Part shown: positions 8,736-16,217 of the stretch, in pieces
Layout of the letters: every line of letters starts with the position of its first letter
Position numbering within the stretch: the first letter of the stretch is position 1
NCBI GenBank assembly: GCA_020348865.1
Contig: CP070754.1
Coordinates: forward strand, 283,544 to 326,264
DNA length: 42,721 bases
DNA from: Candidatus Bathyarchaeota archaeon
Lineage (GTDB): Archaea > Thermoproteota > Bathyarchaeia > Bathyarchaeales > Bathyarchaeaceae
Direction: 5' to 3'
Position numbers and translations under genes: made by a program
The notes under the pieces: generated by a model
Told to the model about the DNA's origin: nothing
Databases searched by the model: none
Seen by the model: only the letters and a program-made list of their open reading frames with translations

Positions 8736-8759
8736 AAGCTTTTATACATTTAAAAGCTT
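8736..8759 (+). promoter_or_regulatory. TATA box embedded in an inverted repeat upstream of tldD copy 2
   Basis: Two 9-bp arms, AAGCTTTTA and TAAAAGCTT, flank a 6-bp spacer and the left arm overlaps TTTATA. This could be the promoter of the second tldD/tldE pair with an overlapping operator for a dimeric repressor. The tldD start is 80 nt downstream, so the leader would be about 55 nt. Confidence 0.45.
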
Positions 8760-8839
8760 GCACGGAACAAATGTCTAGAGAGACCTTATGACAAGACTGA
8801 AAGCAAAGCTTTGAAGGCGCGCACGGAGAATGTGACTAT

Positions 8840-10273
8840 ATGCTAGAGAAACTTGAGAAGTGCGTTGAATCTGGGGAGAAGATGGGGGCTAGATTTGTAG
8901 AAGCACGGTTTGACGATCTCATCTTGAGAACGCTGCAACGTGTCAATGACGTGTGGAAGGACATAGTTCTAAGATCTCGCATTGGAATTGGCGTTGTGTG
9001 CTATCATGGTGGAGCCTCTGGATATTCTTTCACACCCAGTGATGATGAGAGAGAACTTGAGAAGGCTGTCAACAGGGCGGTCAAAGTGGCTAAAGCCTCG
9101 GCTAAAGTGGCCTCTCTGAAACTGGATTTCGACAGAAGACCACCAGTGAAAAGCCAAGAATCTGACACATTTCCATTGAAAATCCATCCCCGTTCTGAGG
9201 ATTTGAGTTACAAAACAGATTTGGTCAATCGGGCAATTGATACAGCTCGAGAGTTTGGCATTGGCATCAGTAATATTAGGGGAATGTACGGAGAACTTTA
9301 TGGGCGCAAACTCTTCACAAACAGTGAAGGCTCAGTAATTGATTGGAACTTTGAGGTCATAGAGCTAGGGTGCCGTGTCACCTCTAAAACAGAGTCTGGA
9401 GATCTTGTGAATGCAACTGGAGAAGCAGGCGGAACAATGGGTCTAGAACTTTTCAAGACCAAAGGATCAACGCCAGAGGATATAGGAAAAGAGGCAGGCA
9501 GTTGCGCGAAAGAGCAGTTGAAAGCGAAAGCCTGCCCAGCCGGTAGATTTAGAACGCTTATAGAGAATGAATTGGCTGGAGTTCTAGCACACGAATCCTT
9601 TGGTCACCTCAGTGAAGGCGACTCTGTAGTCGTAGGCGAATCTCCTCTAGCTGGGAAAATCGGGACAAGACTTGGCACTGATCAAGCAACGATCGTCGAT
9701 TATGGAACCCCAAATATTTCTGAATATGGGGGATTGTGGGTGCCTTATGATGATCAAGGTACACGGTCGAATGAAACCACAATTCTGGACAAAGGAATGC
9801 TCAAACATTACCTACACAACAGGGGAACTGCACACTACTTAAAACAGGAGCCTACAGGCAACTGCCGAGCGGTCAACTTCGGTTTTATTCCAATACCTAG
9901 AATGACCAACACTTACTTCGCTCCAGGAGAACTCACAAAGGAAGAGGCTCTCGAACTTCTGAATACTGGTGTCTACGCGATTCAAGCTTCAGGTGGTCAA
10001 GTGGGAGAAGATGGAAGCTTTCTATTCAAAGCGACACGAGGCTACTGGGTGCAAAATGGGCGAATCAAAGAGCCTATCCGCGAGGTGTCTCTATCTGGCA
10101 ACATTCTCAATCTACTCTCAAGAGTTGAAGGCGCAACCAAAGATTTGCGCATATCCGCTGGATACTTCGGGGGTTGTGGAAAGAACGGGCAGTTCCTACT
10201 GCCATGTGGACTAGGTGGACCAGAACTGGTCATTGACGAAGTAGTATTTGGAGGTTCGGCCAGCGAGGAGTAA
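8840..10273 (+). CDS. tldD: TldD zinc metalloprotease (copy 2)
   Basis: This 477-residue TldD paralogue keeps the zinc motif HESFGH (H251, E252, H256) in GVLAHESFGHLSEGD and the C-terminal cysteine loop GGCGKNGQ. Other family landmarks are GGLWVPYDDQGT, EPTGNCRAVNFG and IPRMTNTYFAPGE. By eye it is only roughly one-third identical to copy 1 in the core, so the duplication is old or one pair was acquired. The ATG at 8840 is preceded by GGAG about 11 nt upstream. It should pair with the TldE encoded 11 nt downstream. Having two complete pairs suggests different peptide substrates. Confidence 0.92.
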   Translation: MLEKLEKCVESGEKMGARFVEARFDDLILRTLQRVNDVWKDIVLRSRIGIGVVCYHGGASGYSFTPSDDERELEKAVNRAVKVAKASAKVASLKLDFDRRPPVKSQESDTFPLKIHPRSEDLSYKTDLVNRAIDTAREFGIGISNIRGMYGELYGRKLFTNSEGSVIDWNFEVIELGCRVTSKTESGDLVNATGEAGGTMGLELFKTKGSTPEDIGKEAGSCAKEQLKAKACPAGRFRTLIENELAGVLAHESFGHLSEGDSVVVGESPLAGKIGTRLGTDQATIVDYGTPNISEYGGLWVPYDDQGTRSNETTILDKGMLKHYLHNRGTAHYLKQEPTGNCRAVNFGFIPIPRMTNTYFAPGELTKEEALELLNTGVYAIQASGGQVGEDGSFLFKATRGYWVQNGRIKEPIREVSLSGNILNLLSRVEGATKDLRISAGYFGGCGKNGQFLLPCGLGGPELVIDEVVFGGSASEE

Positions 10274-10284
10274 GGTGAAGCACA

Positions 10285-11670
10285 ATGATGTATGAGAACC
10301 TAAAGGATGAGTTGCTATCTACGGTTGATTCAGGTCTGAAATATGCTAGAACGGTGGATAATGAAGCAGAATTCGAACTGTATCTTTTCTATCAAAACAG
10401 AGCTGTGGTCAACATCACACAAGGAGTTGTTGAAGCATCAGAGGGGATCGTTAAGGGCAATGCGGTTCGCGTTGCAAGTCAGAACTCAGTCAGTTTTGCG
10501 TCGTCAAGTGGGATTTCAATTGATCGGATAAGGAGAAGCGTTAGTGAAGCCATGGCCAGTTTGAGGTCTGTCTCCATCAAAGACGAACGGTTCAGTGGCT
10601 TTTGTACGCCAGAGAAACCAGGCAGAGAGGGTGCTTTCACAAGAGAAATCTTGGATTTGAGCAAAGAAGAACTTATTGACTACGCTGGATGTGTTGTGAA
10701 AGAAGGACAGGAATTTGATAGAAGAATAAAGACTGTAGGAAGTGAATGCTCTGCTGAATGGGGCGGATTTGCCGTGGGAAACACGCAAGGGCTTCAGCAA
10801 TCATCCAGATCAGCCCTCAATAGCTGTGAGGTCTATTGTATTGCTGTCAACGGTGAGGAGCGTAGAGCAAGCTACGAATTTGACACCACACGCGAGCGTC
10901 TGATCAATACTGGAGGTTTGGGGAAGAAAGCTGCGCAAAGAGCCATCAGTCTGCTTGGGGCAAAAAAACTCAGCGCAACAACAGTTCTGCCCACAATCTG
11001 GGAGCCTAGGGCTGCAAGTGCTTATATTCTTTTTAGCCTTGGACAATCCGTGAGGGGCGAGCACGTCGTTGAAGGACGTTCGCCTATCGCAGACAAAGTT
11101 GGAGAAGAGATTGCAAGTCCAAAGTTGACGATTACCGACAATGGACAGAATCCCTCCGGCATAAATACTGAGGCCATCGACGCGGAAGGGCATCCTCAAA
11201 AGAAAACTACTATAATAGACAGAGGTGAGCTAAGCCAGTTCCTTTTCGACACCTATTATGCACGGATCCACAACAGTGAATCAACTGGCAATTGCTCGCG
11301 CCGCGCACGTGCTACCACTTCGTATGAAACCTCGCCTTTCATTCGCCCCAAAAACCTTGAAGTCAAACCTGGAAGCAAGAACTTGGATAGTCTGATTGCC
11401 ACAACGGATGAACAGGCTATTTTGATAGCTGATGCTCCACTGGGACTTCGTCATAGCAACGTATCAACTGGAGAATTCTCGGCAGTTGCACAAAATGTCT
11501 TCCTAGTCGAAAACGGTGATAAGAAATGGCCACTGCAACCAGTATCGGTCTCCGGCAATTTTTACATTGGGTTCAAACAACTGCTCAATATCGGGGGCGA
11601 CTTGACAAAGACCGTTTTTGCTGTTGAAACACCTACCCTAGTATTCGATGGCTTTTCAGTTGTTGGATGA
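10285..11670 (+). CDS. tldE: TldE/PmbA-like subunit (copy 2)
   Basis: This 461-residue protein is of the non-catalytic TldE/PmbA type: it carries LTITDNGQNPSGINTEAID and ESTGNCSRRARATT but no HExxxH motif. The length equals that of TldE copy 1. GGTGA (10274-10278) is placed 6 nt before the first of two adjacent ATGs, just after the tldD stop, so the pair is one operon. It probably forms a heterodimer with TldD copy 2. No peptide precursor gene was recognised in the same operon. Confidence 0.9.
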   Translation: MMYENLKDELLSTVDSGLKYARTVDNEAEFELYLFYQNRAVVNITQGVVEASEGIVKGNAVRVASQNSVSFASSSGISIDRIRRSVSEAMASLRSVSIKDERFSGFCTPEKPGREGAFTREILDLSKEELIDYAGCVVKEGQEFDRRIKTVGSECSAEWGGFAVGNTQGLQQSSRSALNSCEVYCIAVNGEERRASYEFDTTRERLINTGGLGKKAAQRAISLLGAKKLSATTVLPTIWEPRAASAYILFSLGQSVRGEHVVEGRSPIADKVGEEIASPKLTITDNGQNPSGINTEAIDAEGHPQKKTTIIDRGELSQFLFDTYYARIHNSESTGNCSRRARATTSYETSPFIRPKNLEVKPGSKNLDSLIATTDEQAILIADAPLGLRHSNVSTGEFSAVAQNVFLVENGDKKWPLQPVSVSGNFYIGFKQLLNIGGDLTKTVFAVETPTLVFDGFSVVG

Positions 11671-11759
11671 TCAGCTCCTGTCTGAAAGCTCTAGCATCAC
11701 TCTCTGTGTCGAGCAACTGCGTAACCGGCTCGAATTCTGAATGAAAGATGCAGGCCAAA

Positions 11760-12381
11760 TCAATCTTTTTCCATGAGTTGCTCATACTCATCTCTCAGGT
11801 GCTTTTCTTCTTCGCTCAACTTCTCATACTCTACTTCAGTGGGTTTCTGGTGCTCTTCCCTTGAAAGCTCCTCTCCTCGCTCCAAAATCCGCTTCTTCTC
11901 GAAGTAAGCTTTCACGACGAGTCTTGTCAATGCATAAATCGCTGCGATGCTCAAAATAGCATCACTCACGTCCATAACGTAGGTCAACGGATCAAGCGAG
12001 CCTGCCAAATAGCCCCCAGTAACAAAGTTCAAAGTGAGTGACAGTCCTCCGAAGGCCAAGAAATAGAGACCGAGAGCCGAGATGAAAATTCCAATCATCC
12101 GAGCCCACCCCTTAGCCTCAAAAAGGCCATAAGCAACCAATAGATTGAACAAGACGCCGCCGTATAAACCGAAAATTATGAAGAGAGTCATGACATATCC
12201 TCCCCACGGTGTATATCCAGGTTGGTCAGAACCTCCTTCCAACAACACCGACGACAAAGAGATAATCAACATGAACAAAAGTCAACATGAACAAAAGTGC
12301 GTGTGACCCATAGACGAGCACGAGCAACTTGACAAGTCTTGGTCTCATAACCAAGCTGCCCCACCACTCGTTCAGATTCAT
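11760..12381 (-). pseudogene. Multi-pass membrane protein gene interrupted by a 16-bp tandem duplication
   Basis: From an ATG at 12381 the minus strand encodes MNLNEWWGSLVMRPR and the first half of a hydrophobic helix (KLLVLVYGSHALLFML), then loses frame at a tandem repeat (12267-12298). Removing one 16-bp copy joins it exactly to the downstream frame (IISLSSVLLEGG...), which continues to 11760 with three more hydrophobic helices and a charged, probably coiled-coil tail rich in Glu and Lys. The restored product would be about 201 residues. As it stands, translation could only start inside the repeat (ATG at 12278), losing most of helix 1. I do not recognise the family. A sequencing or assembly artefact is possible. 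Confidence 0.65.
12267..12298. repeat. Perfect 16-bp tandem duplication causing a frameshift
   Basis: The unit CAACATGAACAAAAGT occurs twice head to tail (12267-12282 and 12283-12298). Because 16 is not a multiple of three, it shifts the frame of the membrane-protein gene in which it lies. Confidence 0.9.
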
Positions 12382-12596
12382 GGGAGAAGGAGCCTCATTT
12401 CTTCCACTACCAGATTAAGCGGACTTAAGATTTGGTAGCATGCATGCCTGAAATTTGTTGGCTTCTACATTTACACACATTGATAGAAATCCACAAAGCA
12501 GCAAATTCAACATCAAATTAATCCATGCACGCAGATAGCGCAGATATTTATGTGGATAGCGAGCAAACTGTAGTCAGGTTACGAAGGCGAACGAAA

Positions 12597-13238
12597 ATGA
12601 ATGCAAAATGTGTTTTGGTAGTGTCTACGGGTTTGATACTAGTTTCAATGATATTTCACTCTGCTGGAGCAGACGATATTTACATCGATGCTTTGGTTGA
12701 CCCAATCAACATTATGGTGAGCTCCCCAAGGGAAGTGATAGTCGGCGAGAATTTCAACATAACAGTTGGGGTCCTTGCTTTGCAGAATTTAACTCTAAAC
12801 GACCTTTGGGTGAAGGTTGAAGACAAGCATCATTCAACTGTTAGCGAAGATACCTTGTTTACAGATCGTGACGTGCAAGCTTCTCAGGCTCAAATAGAAG
12901 AGACGTTCTCAACGTCACTCACAATTAAGGGTGAATATTACTTTCTTGTCCACTTCACCTACACTGTTGAGTCAGAACAGCAGGCCACGAGCAAAATATT
13001 AGCAAAAATGGGGTTCGTACGGGACGTTTCCTATGACGATTTAGAAACTAACTACAACTTGTTAAGCTCCGAGTATTCCGCTCTTGATACACAATTTCTT
13101 AGCCTTCAGCAAGATTACGATTCAGTTTCAAATCAAATAACTTTCTTTCAATTATCATCTGTCCTATCAATGATAGCAGCAGTGGTATTGGCAGCAACAA
13201 CCTTGACCTTCTGGTTGGCGAAGAGAAGAAAGAGTTGA
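12597..13238 (+). CDS. Exported protein with coiled coil and C-terminal membrane anchor
   Basis: With the ATG at 12597 this 213-residue protein begins with a clear signal peptide (basic MNAKC, hydrophobic core, cleavage probably after SAGA). It then has an Ig-like beta domain (EVIVGENFNITVGVLALQNL), a heptad-like stretch (about residues 150-185, LETNYNLLSSEYSALDTQFL) and a terminal transmembrane helix followed by AKRRKS. An upstream in-frame ATG at 12525 would bury the signal peptide, so I prefer 12597, although no clear ribosome-binding site is seen. The layout matches the surface proteins at 262 and 36628. Function unknown. Confidence 0.7.
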   Translation: MNAKCVLVVSTGLILVSMIFHSAGADDIYIDALVDPINIMVSSPREVIVGENFNITVGVLALQNLTLNDLWVKVEDKHHSTVSEDTLFTDRDVQASQAQIEETFSTSLTIKGEYYFLVHFTYTVESEQQATSKILAKMGFVRDVSYDDLETNYNLLSSEYSALDTQFLSLQQDYDSVSNQITFFQLSSVLSMIAAVVLAATTLTFWLAKRRKS

Positions 13239-13282
13239 GGAATTCACGCGAACACAGTGAGGATGAGTTGGTTCAGTGTTAC

Positions 13283-13495
13283 CTATTTCGTGATCTTTCC
13301 AGGAGAATTAGTCATCTGAGCCAGCATAACCGCATCAAAAAATTCGAGATAAAGAAAAATGTCGCTTTTCAACCTGCTGAACAGTTTGATTCGAGACCTA
13401 ATCTTGCTCAAATCTCTGTTAGTCATTCCGATTTTGCGGTTGTGAAACCCTTGAATGATCTTTCTTTCTCTATCCGTGAAAATGTAAGTTCTCAT
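13283..13495 (-). CDS. Small conserved-looking helical protein (70 residues)
   Basis: Reading from the ATG at 13495 gives a compact basic helical protein beginning MRTYIFTDRERKIIQGF and continuing with RSRIKLFSRLKSDIFLYLEF. This resembles a group of small archaeal proteins of unknown function that start with M-R-x-Y-I-x-T-D-R-E-R; I recall the pattern but cannot verify it. A TATA-like element (13527-13535) lies about 35 nt upstream. A plus-strand frame (13235-13558) covers the same DNA, but its product looks random. The gene follows the nitroreductase gene on the same strand. Confidence 0.55.
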   Translation of the reverse strand: MRTYIFTDRERKIIQGFHNRKIGMTNRDLSKIRSRIKLFSRLKSDIFLYLEFFDAVMLAQMTNSPGKITK

Positions 13496-13526
13496 ATCGA
13501 TTCCGGTGACTCTACAATAGGGAAAA

Positions 13527-13535
13527 ATATAAATG
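13527..13535 (-). promoter_or_regulatory. TATA-like element for the 70-residue protein
   Basis: On the minus strand the sequence reads TTTATATTTTT, about 35 nt before the ATG at 13495 and just past the end of the nitroreductase gene. Confidence 0.4.
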
Positions 13536-13554
13536 TTTTGCGCACTCGCACTCT

Positions 13555-14307
13555 TTAGCCAACCATTCTGAAAAAACCAACTCTTTCCAGCGTTGCGTAA
13601 CAATCATCTATTTCTTCTTCGGGAAAATCTCCTTTCCAACGACTAAAACCCAAATCCAAGTAGTGTTCAAATCCCTCTTTCACAATTTCCTCTCGAGTCA
13701 TAGTAGTGAAGTGTTTTTCCTCGATATCATATTCTGCGATTACTTCATCAGTTTCTTCCGGGGACAATCGTTGATACTTATTGTAATGAACGACTCCTTT
13801 TCTCACTCGTCCTCTTAGATATGGTAGCTCTCTAGTAGGATATCCCAAACATACTGATAGTAACGGGAAGCAAAATTTCTTGGGCAAGTTTAACGCGTTA
13901 TATACTTTTTTCAGTTTCTCCCGATGTAGACTTGATGTAAGTAGAGAATCGATCCCGAGTGATTTTGCGGCAATTGTTGCTGTTTGTGCTGCCAAGATAG
14001 CATCTTCACTTCCCAACAAGAATCCTCGTATATCTCCCACAGTGATTTTATGGCCCAACCTCTCAGCACAATCTATCCATCGATTATAATCCACACAAAA
14101 AACAAGCGCTTTGTTTGCTCTGTAAAAATACTTCTCCAACAGTTCTCTGTCCTCTACAACTACTATTGAATAAACTTGTCTACCACCAGAATTCGCAGTT
14201 CGAAGGGAGGCTTCCAATATTCTCTCCAAATCTTCTTTGGAGATTCCCCTTTCAGAGAAATTCCTTATCGACCTCAAGCTTTGAATTGTTTTCAACGTTT
14301 CATTCAT
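13555..14307 (-). CDS. Nitroreductase family protein
   Basis: This 250-residue protein has the FMN-binding nitroreductase fold: SLRSIRNFSERGISKEDLER at the N terminus (Arg residues contact the FMN phosphate), ASLRTANSGGRQVYSIVVV, AQTATIAAKSLGIDSLLT and the C-terminal LLSVCLGYPTRELPY. After the fold it has an extra ~70 residues (from about 180) rich in charged residues and aromatic pairs, ending GFFRMVG. It probably uses FMN and NAD(P)H to reduce small molecules in the cytosol; the substrate is unknown. The ATG at 14307 gives the expected N terminus. Confidence 0.88.
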   Translation of the reverse strand: MNETLKTIQSLRSIRNFSERGISKEDLERILEASLRTANSGGRQVYSIVVVEDRELLEKYFYRANKALVFCVDYNRWIDCAERLGHKITVGDIRGFLLGSEDAILAAQTATIAAKSLGIDSLLTSSLHREKLKKVYNALNLPKKFCFPLLSVCLGYPTRELPYLRGRVRKGVVHYNKYQRLSPEETDEVIAEYDIEEKHFTTMTREEIVKEGFEHYLDLGFSRWKGDFPEEEIDDCYATLERVGFFRMVG

Positions 14308-14471
14308 TCTCGTTTTCCCCTGAACATTTCAATAGTCCCTCATAAAATGGATCTATATAGAGCTACTGGAATCTCGTTGAGTACGCACATTCAACCTAAG
14401 TCCTTCTCCGATGCTCACGCATCAAAGCCCTGAAGTTGTGCGGAAGCCATTCAGTCCCGGATGTGAAAGCT

Positions 14472-14674
14472 ATGTCAATTGTGAAGATAGTCGAGCTGAT
14501 AGGCAGTTCACCAGATAGCTGGGAAGATGCTGCCAAAACCTGGTGAAGGCAGCAGCAAAAACAGTTGAGAACATCAAAGGAGTCCACGTGAAGCGATGCA
14601 CTGCAAAAGTAGAAGACAACAAAACTATTGAATACCATGCCGATGTCAAAATCGCTTTAATTGTAGAAAGATGA
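14472..14674 (+). pseudogene. Dodecin-like flavin-binding protein, frameshifted
   Basis: The first frame reads MSIVKIVELIGSSPDSWEDA then stops at 14544. The next frame continues NLVKAAAKTVENIKGVHV, then IEYHADVKIALIVER to a TGA at 14672-14674. Adding one A to the AAAA run at 14535-14538 joins them into a 67-residue protein of normal dodecin length. Dodecins are small dodecamers that store or sequester flavins. The Trp that stacks on flavin in archaeal dodecins (before the second strand) is Gly here, and the Gln of YQTEV-type motifs is His, so this may be a dodecin-fold protein with altered ligand. Whether the shift is real or a homopolymer sequence error cannot be told. Confidence 0.75.
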
Positions 14675-14686
14675 AATGCGTGCGCA

Positions 14687-15181
14687 TCAAAATTGGAGCA
14701 ACGTCTTCAAAGCGCCGAAGGATATTGTCTCGGAAATCTCTTCCACGAACCTAATGTGCTCAGCGTTGTAAGATGCAAGGGAGCCCTTCAATATTATAGG
14801 TGTGAAGTCAAAGTCTTGCGCACCTCTGTACGTGGATAAGACACAGTTATCTGCGCGATACCCGGTCACAATAACGGTGTCAACGTCAAGCTTTCTCAAT
14901 TTCTCTGCAAGCCCTGTTTTCGTGAAAGAGTTGCGATAAGTCTTCACGACGCGTATGTCTTGAGGTTTGAGCTTTACACTATCATGCACATCAAACCCTG
15001 GGTTTCCTGGTACAAGGTACTCAGCCTTGTGCTGTATGACGATTATGGGAAGTTTCTTTTTTCTGAAAAGATCTATCGCTGCATTTATGTATTCGATAGC
15101 TGATTTCAGAGAGTCCGAGCAAGCCTGACTGCGATTGAAGAACTCATTCTGCATATCTATTACAAGCAAGGCGGGTTTCAT
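14687..15181 (-). CDS. Isochorismatase-like cysteine hydrolase
   Basis: This 164-residue protein has the Asp-Lys-Cys triad of the isochorismatase/nicotinamidase superfamily: D9 in LLVIDMQNEFF, K80 in VVKTYRNSF and C113 in GYRADNCVLSTYRGA. The typical cis-peptide and oxyanion region precedes the Cys. It hydrolyses amide or ether bonds of small molecules; nicotinamidase and N-carbamoyl hydrolases are possible, but the metal-binding His residues of nicotinamidases are not obvious. GGAGG lies 10 nt before the ATG at 15181; a TTG two codons upstream (15187) is the alternative start. Confidence 0.88.
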   Translation of the reverse strand: MKPALLVIDMQNEFFNRSQACSDSLKSAIEYINAAIDLFRKKKLPIIVIQHKAEYLVPGNPGFDVHDSVKLKPQDIRVVKTYRNSFTKTGLAEKLRKLDVDTVIVTGYRADNCVLSTYRGAQDFDFTPIILKGSLASYNAEHIRFVEEISETISFGALKTLLQF

Positions 15182-15306
15182 TTTCAATCATCCTCCTTCA
15201 CTCATGATTAGGACTGGGTATCTTTGTGCCTGATACCATGTGCGCACAACCTTTTTAAATGCCTCCATATGCATGCATGTGTCATCCACAAAGTGGGGGT
15301 CAGAAT

Positions 15307-15438
15307 ATGGCTAGAAAAAGCAAGAAAGACAAAGCTGCAGGTCGTGAACAGCACAGACAGTCGCAAAAGGCCAAGAAGATGAAGAGGAAACAGAAAAGGA
15401 ACGTTGCACTTCCCAAAAGGCACAAAGGGAAAAGATAG
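15307..15438 (+). CDS. Very small, highly basic protein (43 residues)
   Basis: The ATG at 15307 is preceded by GGGGGT about 7 nt upstream and by a TATA-like TTTTTAAAT near 15252-15260. The product is more than one third Lys and Arg (MARKSKKDKAAGREQ, later KMKRKQKRN, ending RHKGKR), with no hydrophobic core. This suggests a nucleic-acid- or ribosome-binding peptide. I do not recognise a family. Its composition, promoter and ribosome-binding site make it likely to be real. Confidence 0.55.
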   Translation: MARKSKKDKAAGREQHRQSQKAKKMKRKQKRNVALPKRHKGKR

Positions 15439-15452
15439 TATTCTTGCATGAA

Positions 15453-15548
15453 TCAGTATTTCCTTTCTAAATCCTCCATCCTAAATCCTTTTTCTATCCT
15501 TAATACCAATTTAATTGGCATACTCCCTATTCTAGGCTTATGTGGCAT
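15453..15548 (-). CDS. Very small protein with a strong ribosome-binding site (31 residues)
   Basis: On the minus strand GAGGTGAT, nearly a perfect match to the archaeal anti-SD, stands about 4 nt before the ATG at 15548. The product (MPHKPRIGSMPIKLV...) is basic and ends FRMEDLERKY before a TGA. It converges with the 43-residue gene. No family was recognised; the ribosome-binding site is the main evidence. Confidence 0.45.
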   Translation of the reverse strand: MPHKPRIGSMPIKLVLRIEKGFRMEDLERKY

Positions 15549-15819
15549 TCTATCACCTCTGTTGTTCTTCAGCTAGAATTGTCCGAAAAAAAACAAAACC
15601 GTCTTAGCCGTTCTGCCTCTTCCAGAAAGCGCTAACTGCTTACCTTTGATGCAACAACCCTTCCTATTAACCCATGCAATTATGCATCCAGCGCGCGCCC
15701 GTTTTTTCCAGGTGATTCTAGTATACATTTGCCGAAATGTTTCCAGAGGGGTTGACATTAACCCTTGGACGTGAGAGTGTCTGATAATCACTCATCGTTT
15801 TTGTATTCCAATACTCAAG
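15549..15819. other. Intergenic region, probably 3' region of the zinc-binding gene
   Basis: No convincing gene was found. On the minus strand a T-rich tract (TTTTGTTTTTTTT, near 15585-15599) may terminate transcripts from the small Cys-rich gene at 15820-16026. A frame at 15573-15791 (minus) has no supporting signals. Confidence 0.35.
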
Positions 15820-16026
15820 CTATTGCGCATGCCGATGAAGAAAATTAGCAACCAGCCTTTTTCGCTTAAGGTCTATTTGCAATGTTCTGTTGTTCATGCA
15901 ACTTAGGCAGATATTAAGACCACACATAAGACCATCATGAAAAACAAACTTGCAGGGGTAAACAACCTTGACGACATCACCGCAACAGTCACAGAACAAA
16001 GAATTCACAATCCTGGTCTTTCTCAA
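15820..16026 (-). CDS. Small zinc-finger-like protein (68 residues)
   Basis: The product has two Cys pairs, FCDCCGDVV and CGLNICLSCM, spaced about 20 residues apart with a central beta-like stretch (PCKFVFHDGL), as in a treble-clef or ribbon zinc site. A TATA box (TTTTAAAA, 16047-16054) is centred 24 nt before the TTG at 16026, which fits a leaderless message starting with TTG; a GTG at 16008 is the alternative. A 6-bp inverted repeat (TTCTCA/TGAGAA, 16020-16039) covers the presumed transcription start and may be an operator. Function unknown; DNA or RNA binding is plausible. Confidence 0.55.
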   Translation of the reverse strand: MRKTRIVNSLFCDCCGDVVKVVYPCKFVFHDGLMCGLNICLSCMNNRTLQIDLKRKRLVANFLHRHAQ

Positions 16027-16217
16027 TTTAAACTGAGAATAACAGATTTTAAAAGGAAAGTTTCGTGCGCAGAATGGTTAGTGATTCGAACTATTTGAGA
16101 AGATGGATATGTTGTGCTCTCCGTAGCAAGCGCTCGCAGGGAAGATGTCAACACTTATGCGCGTAATAAATAAGTGCAAACCCTAACTTAGATAGTTCTT
16201 GACGGAGAGCATTCCAT

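Noticed and set aside
12525..12596. Upstream start of the coiled-coil exported protein
   Set aside because: It would bury the signal peptide 24 residues inside the protein.
13235..13558. Plus-strand frame of 107 codons
   Set aside because: It has no start signal or recognisable pattern and overlaps a better-supported minus-strand small gene.
15573..15791. Minus-strand frame of 72 codons
   Set aside because: No ribosome-binding site, promoter or family pattern; it contains the poly-T tract expected after the upstream gene.
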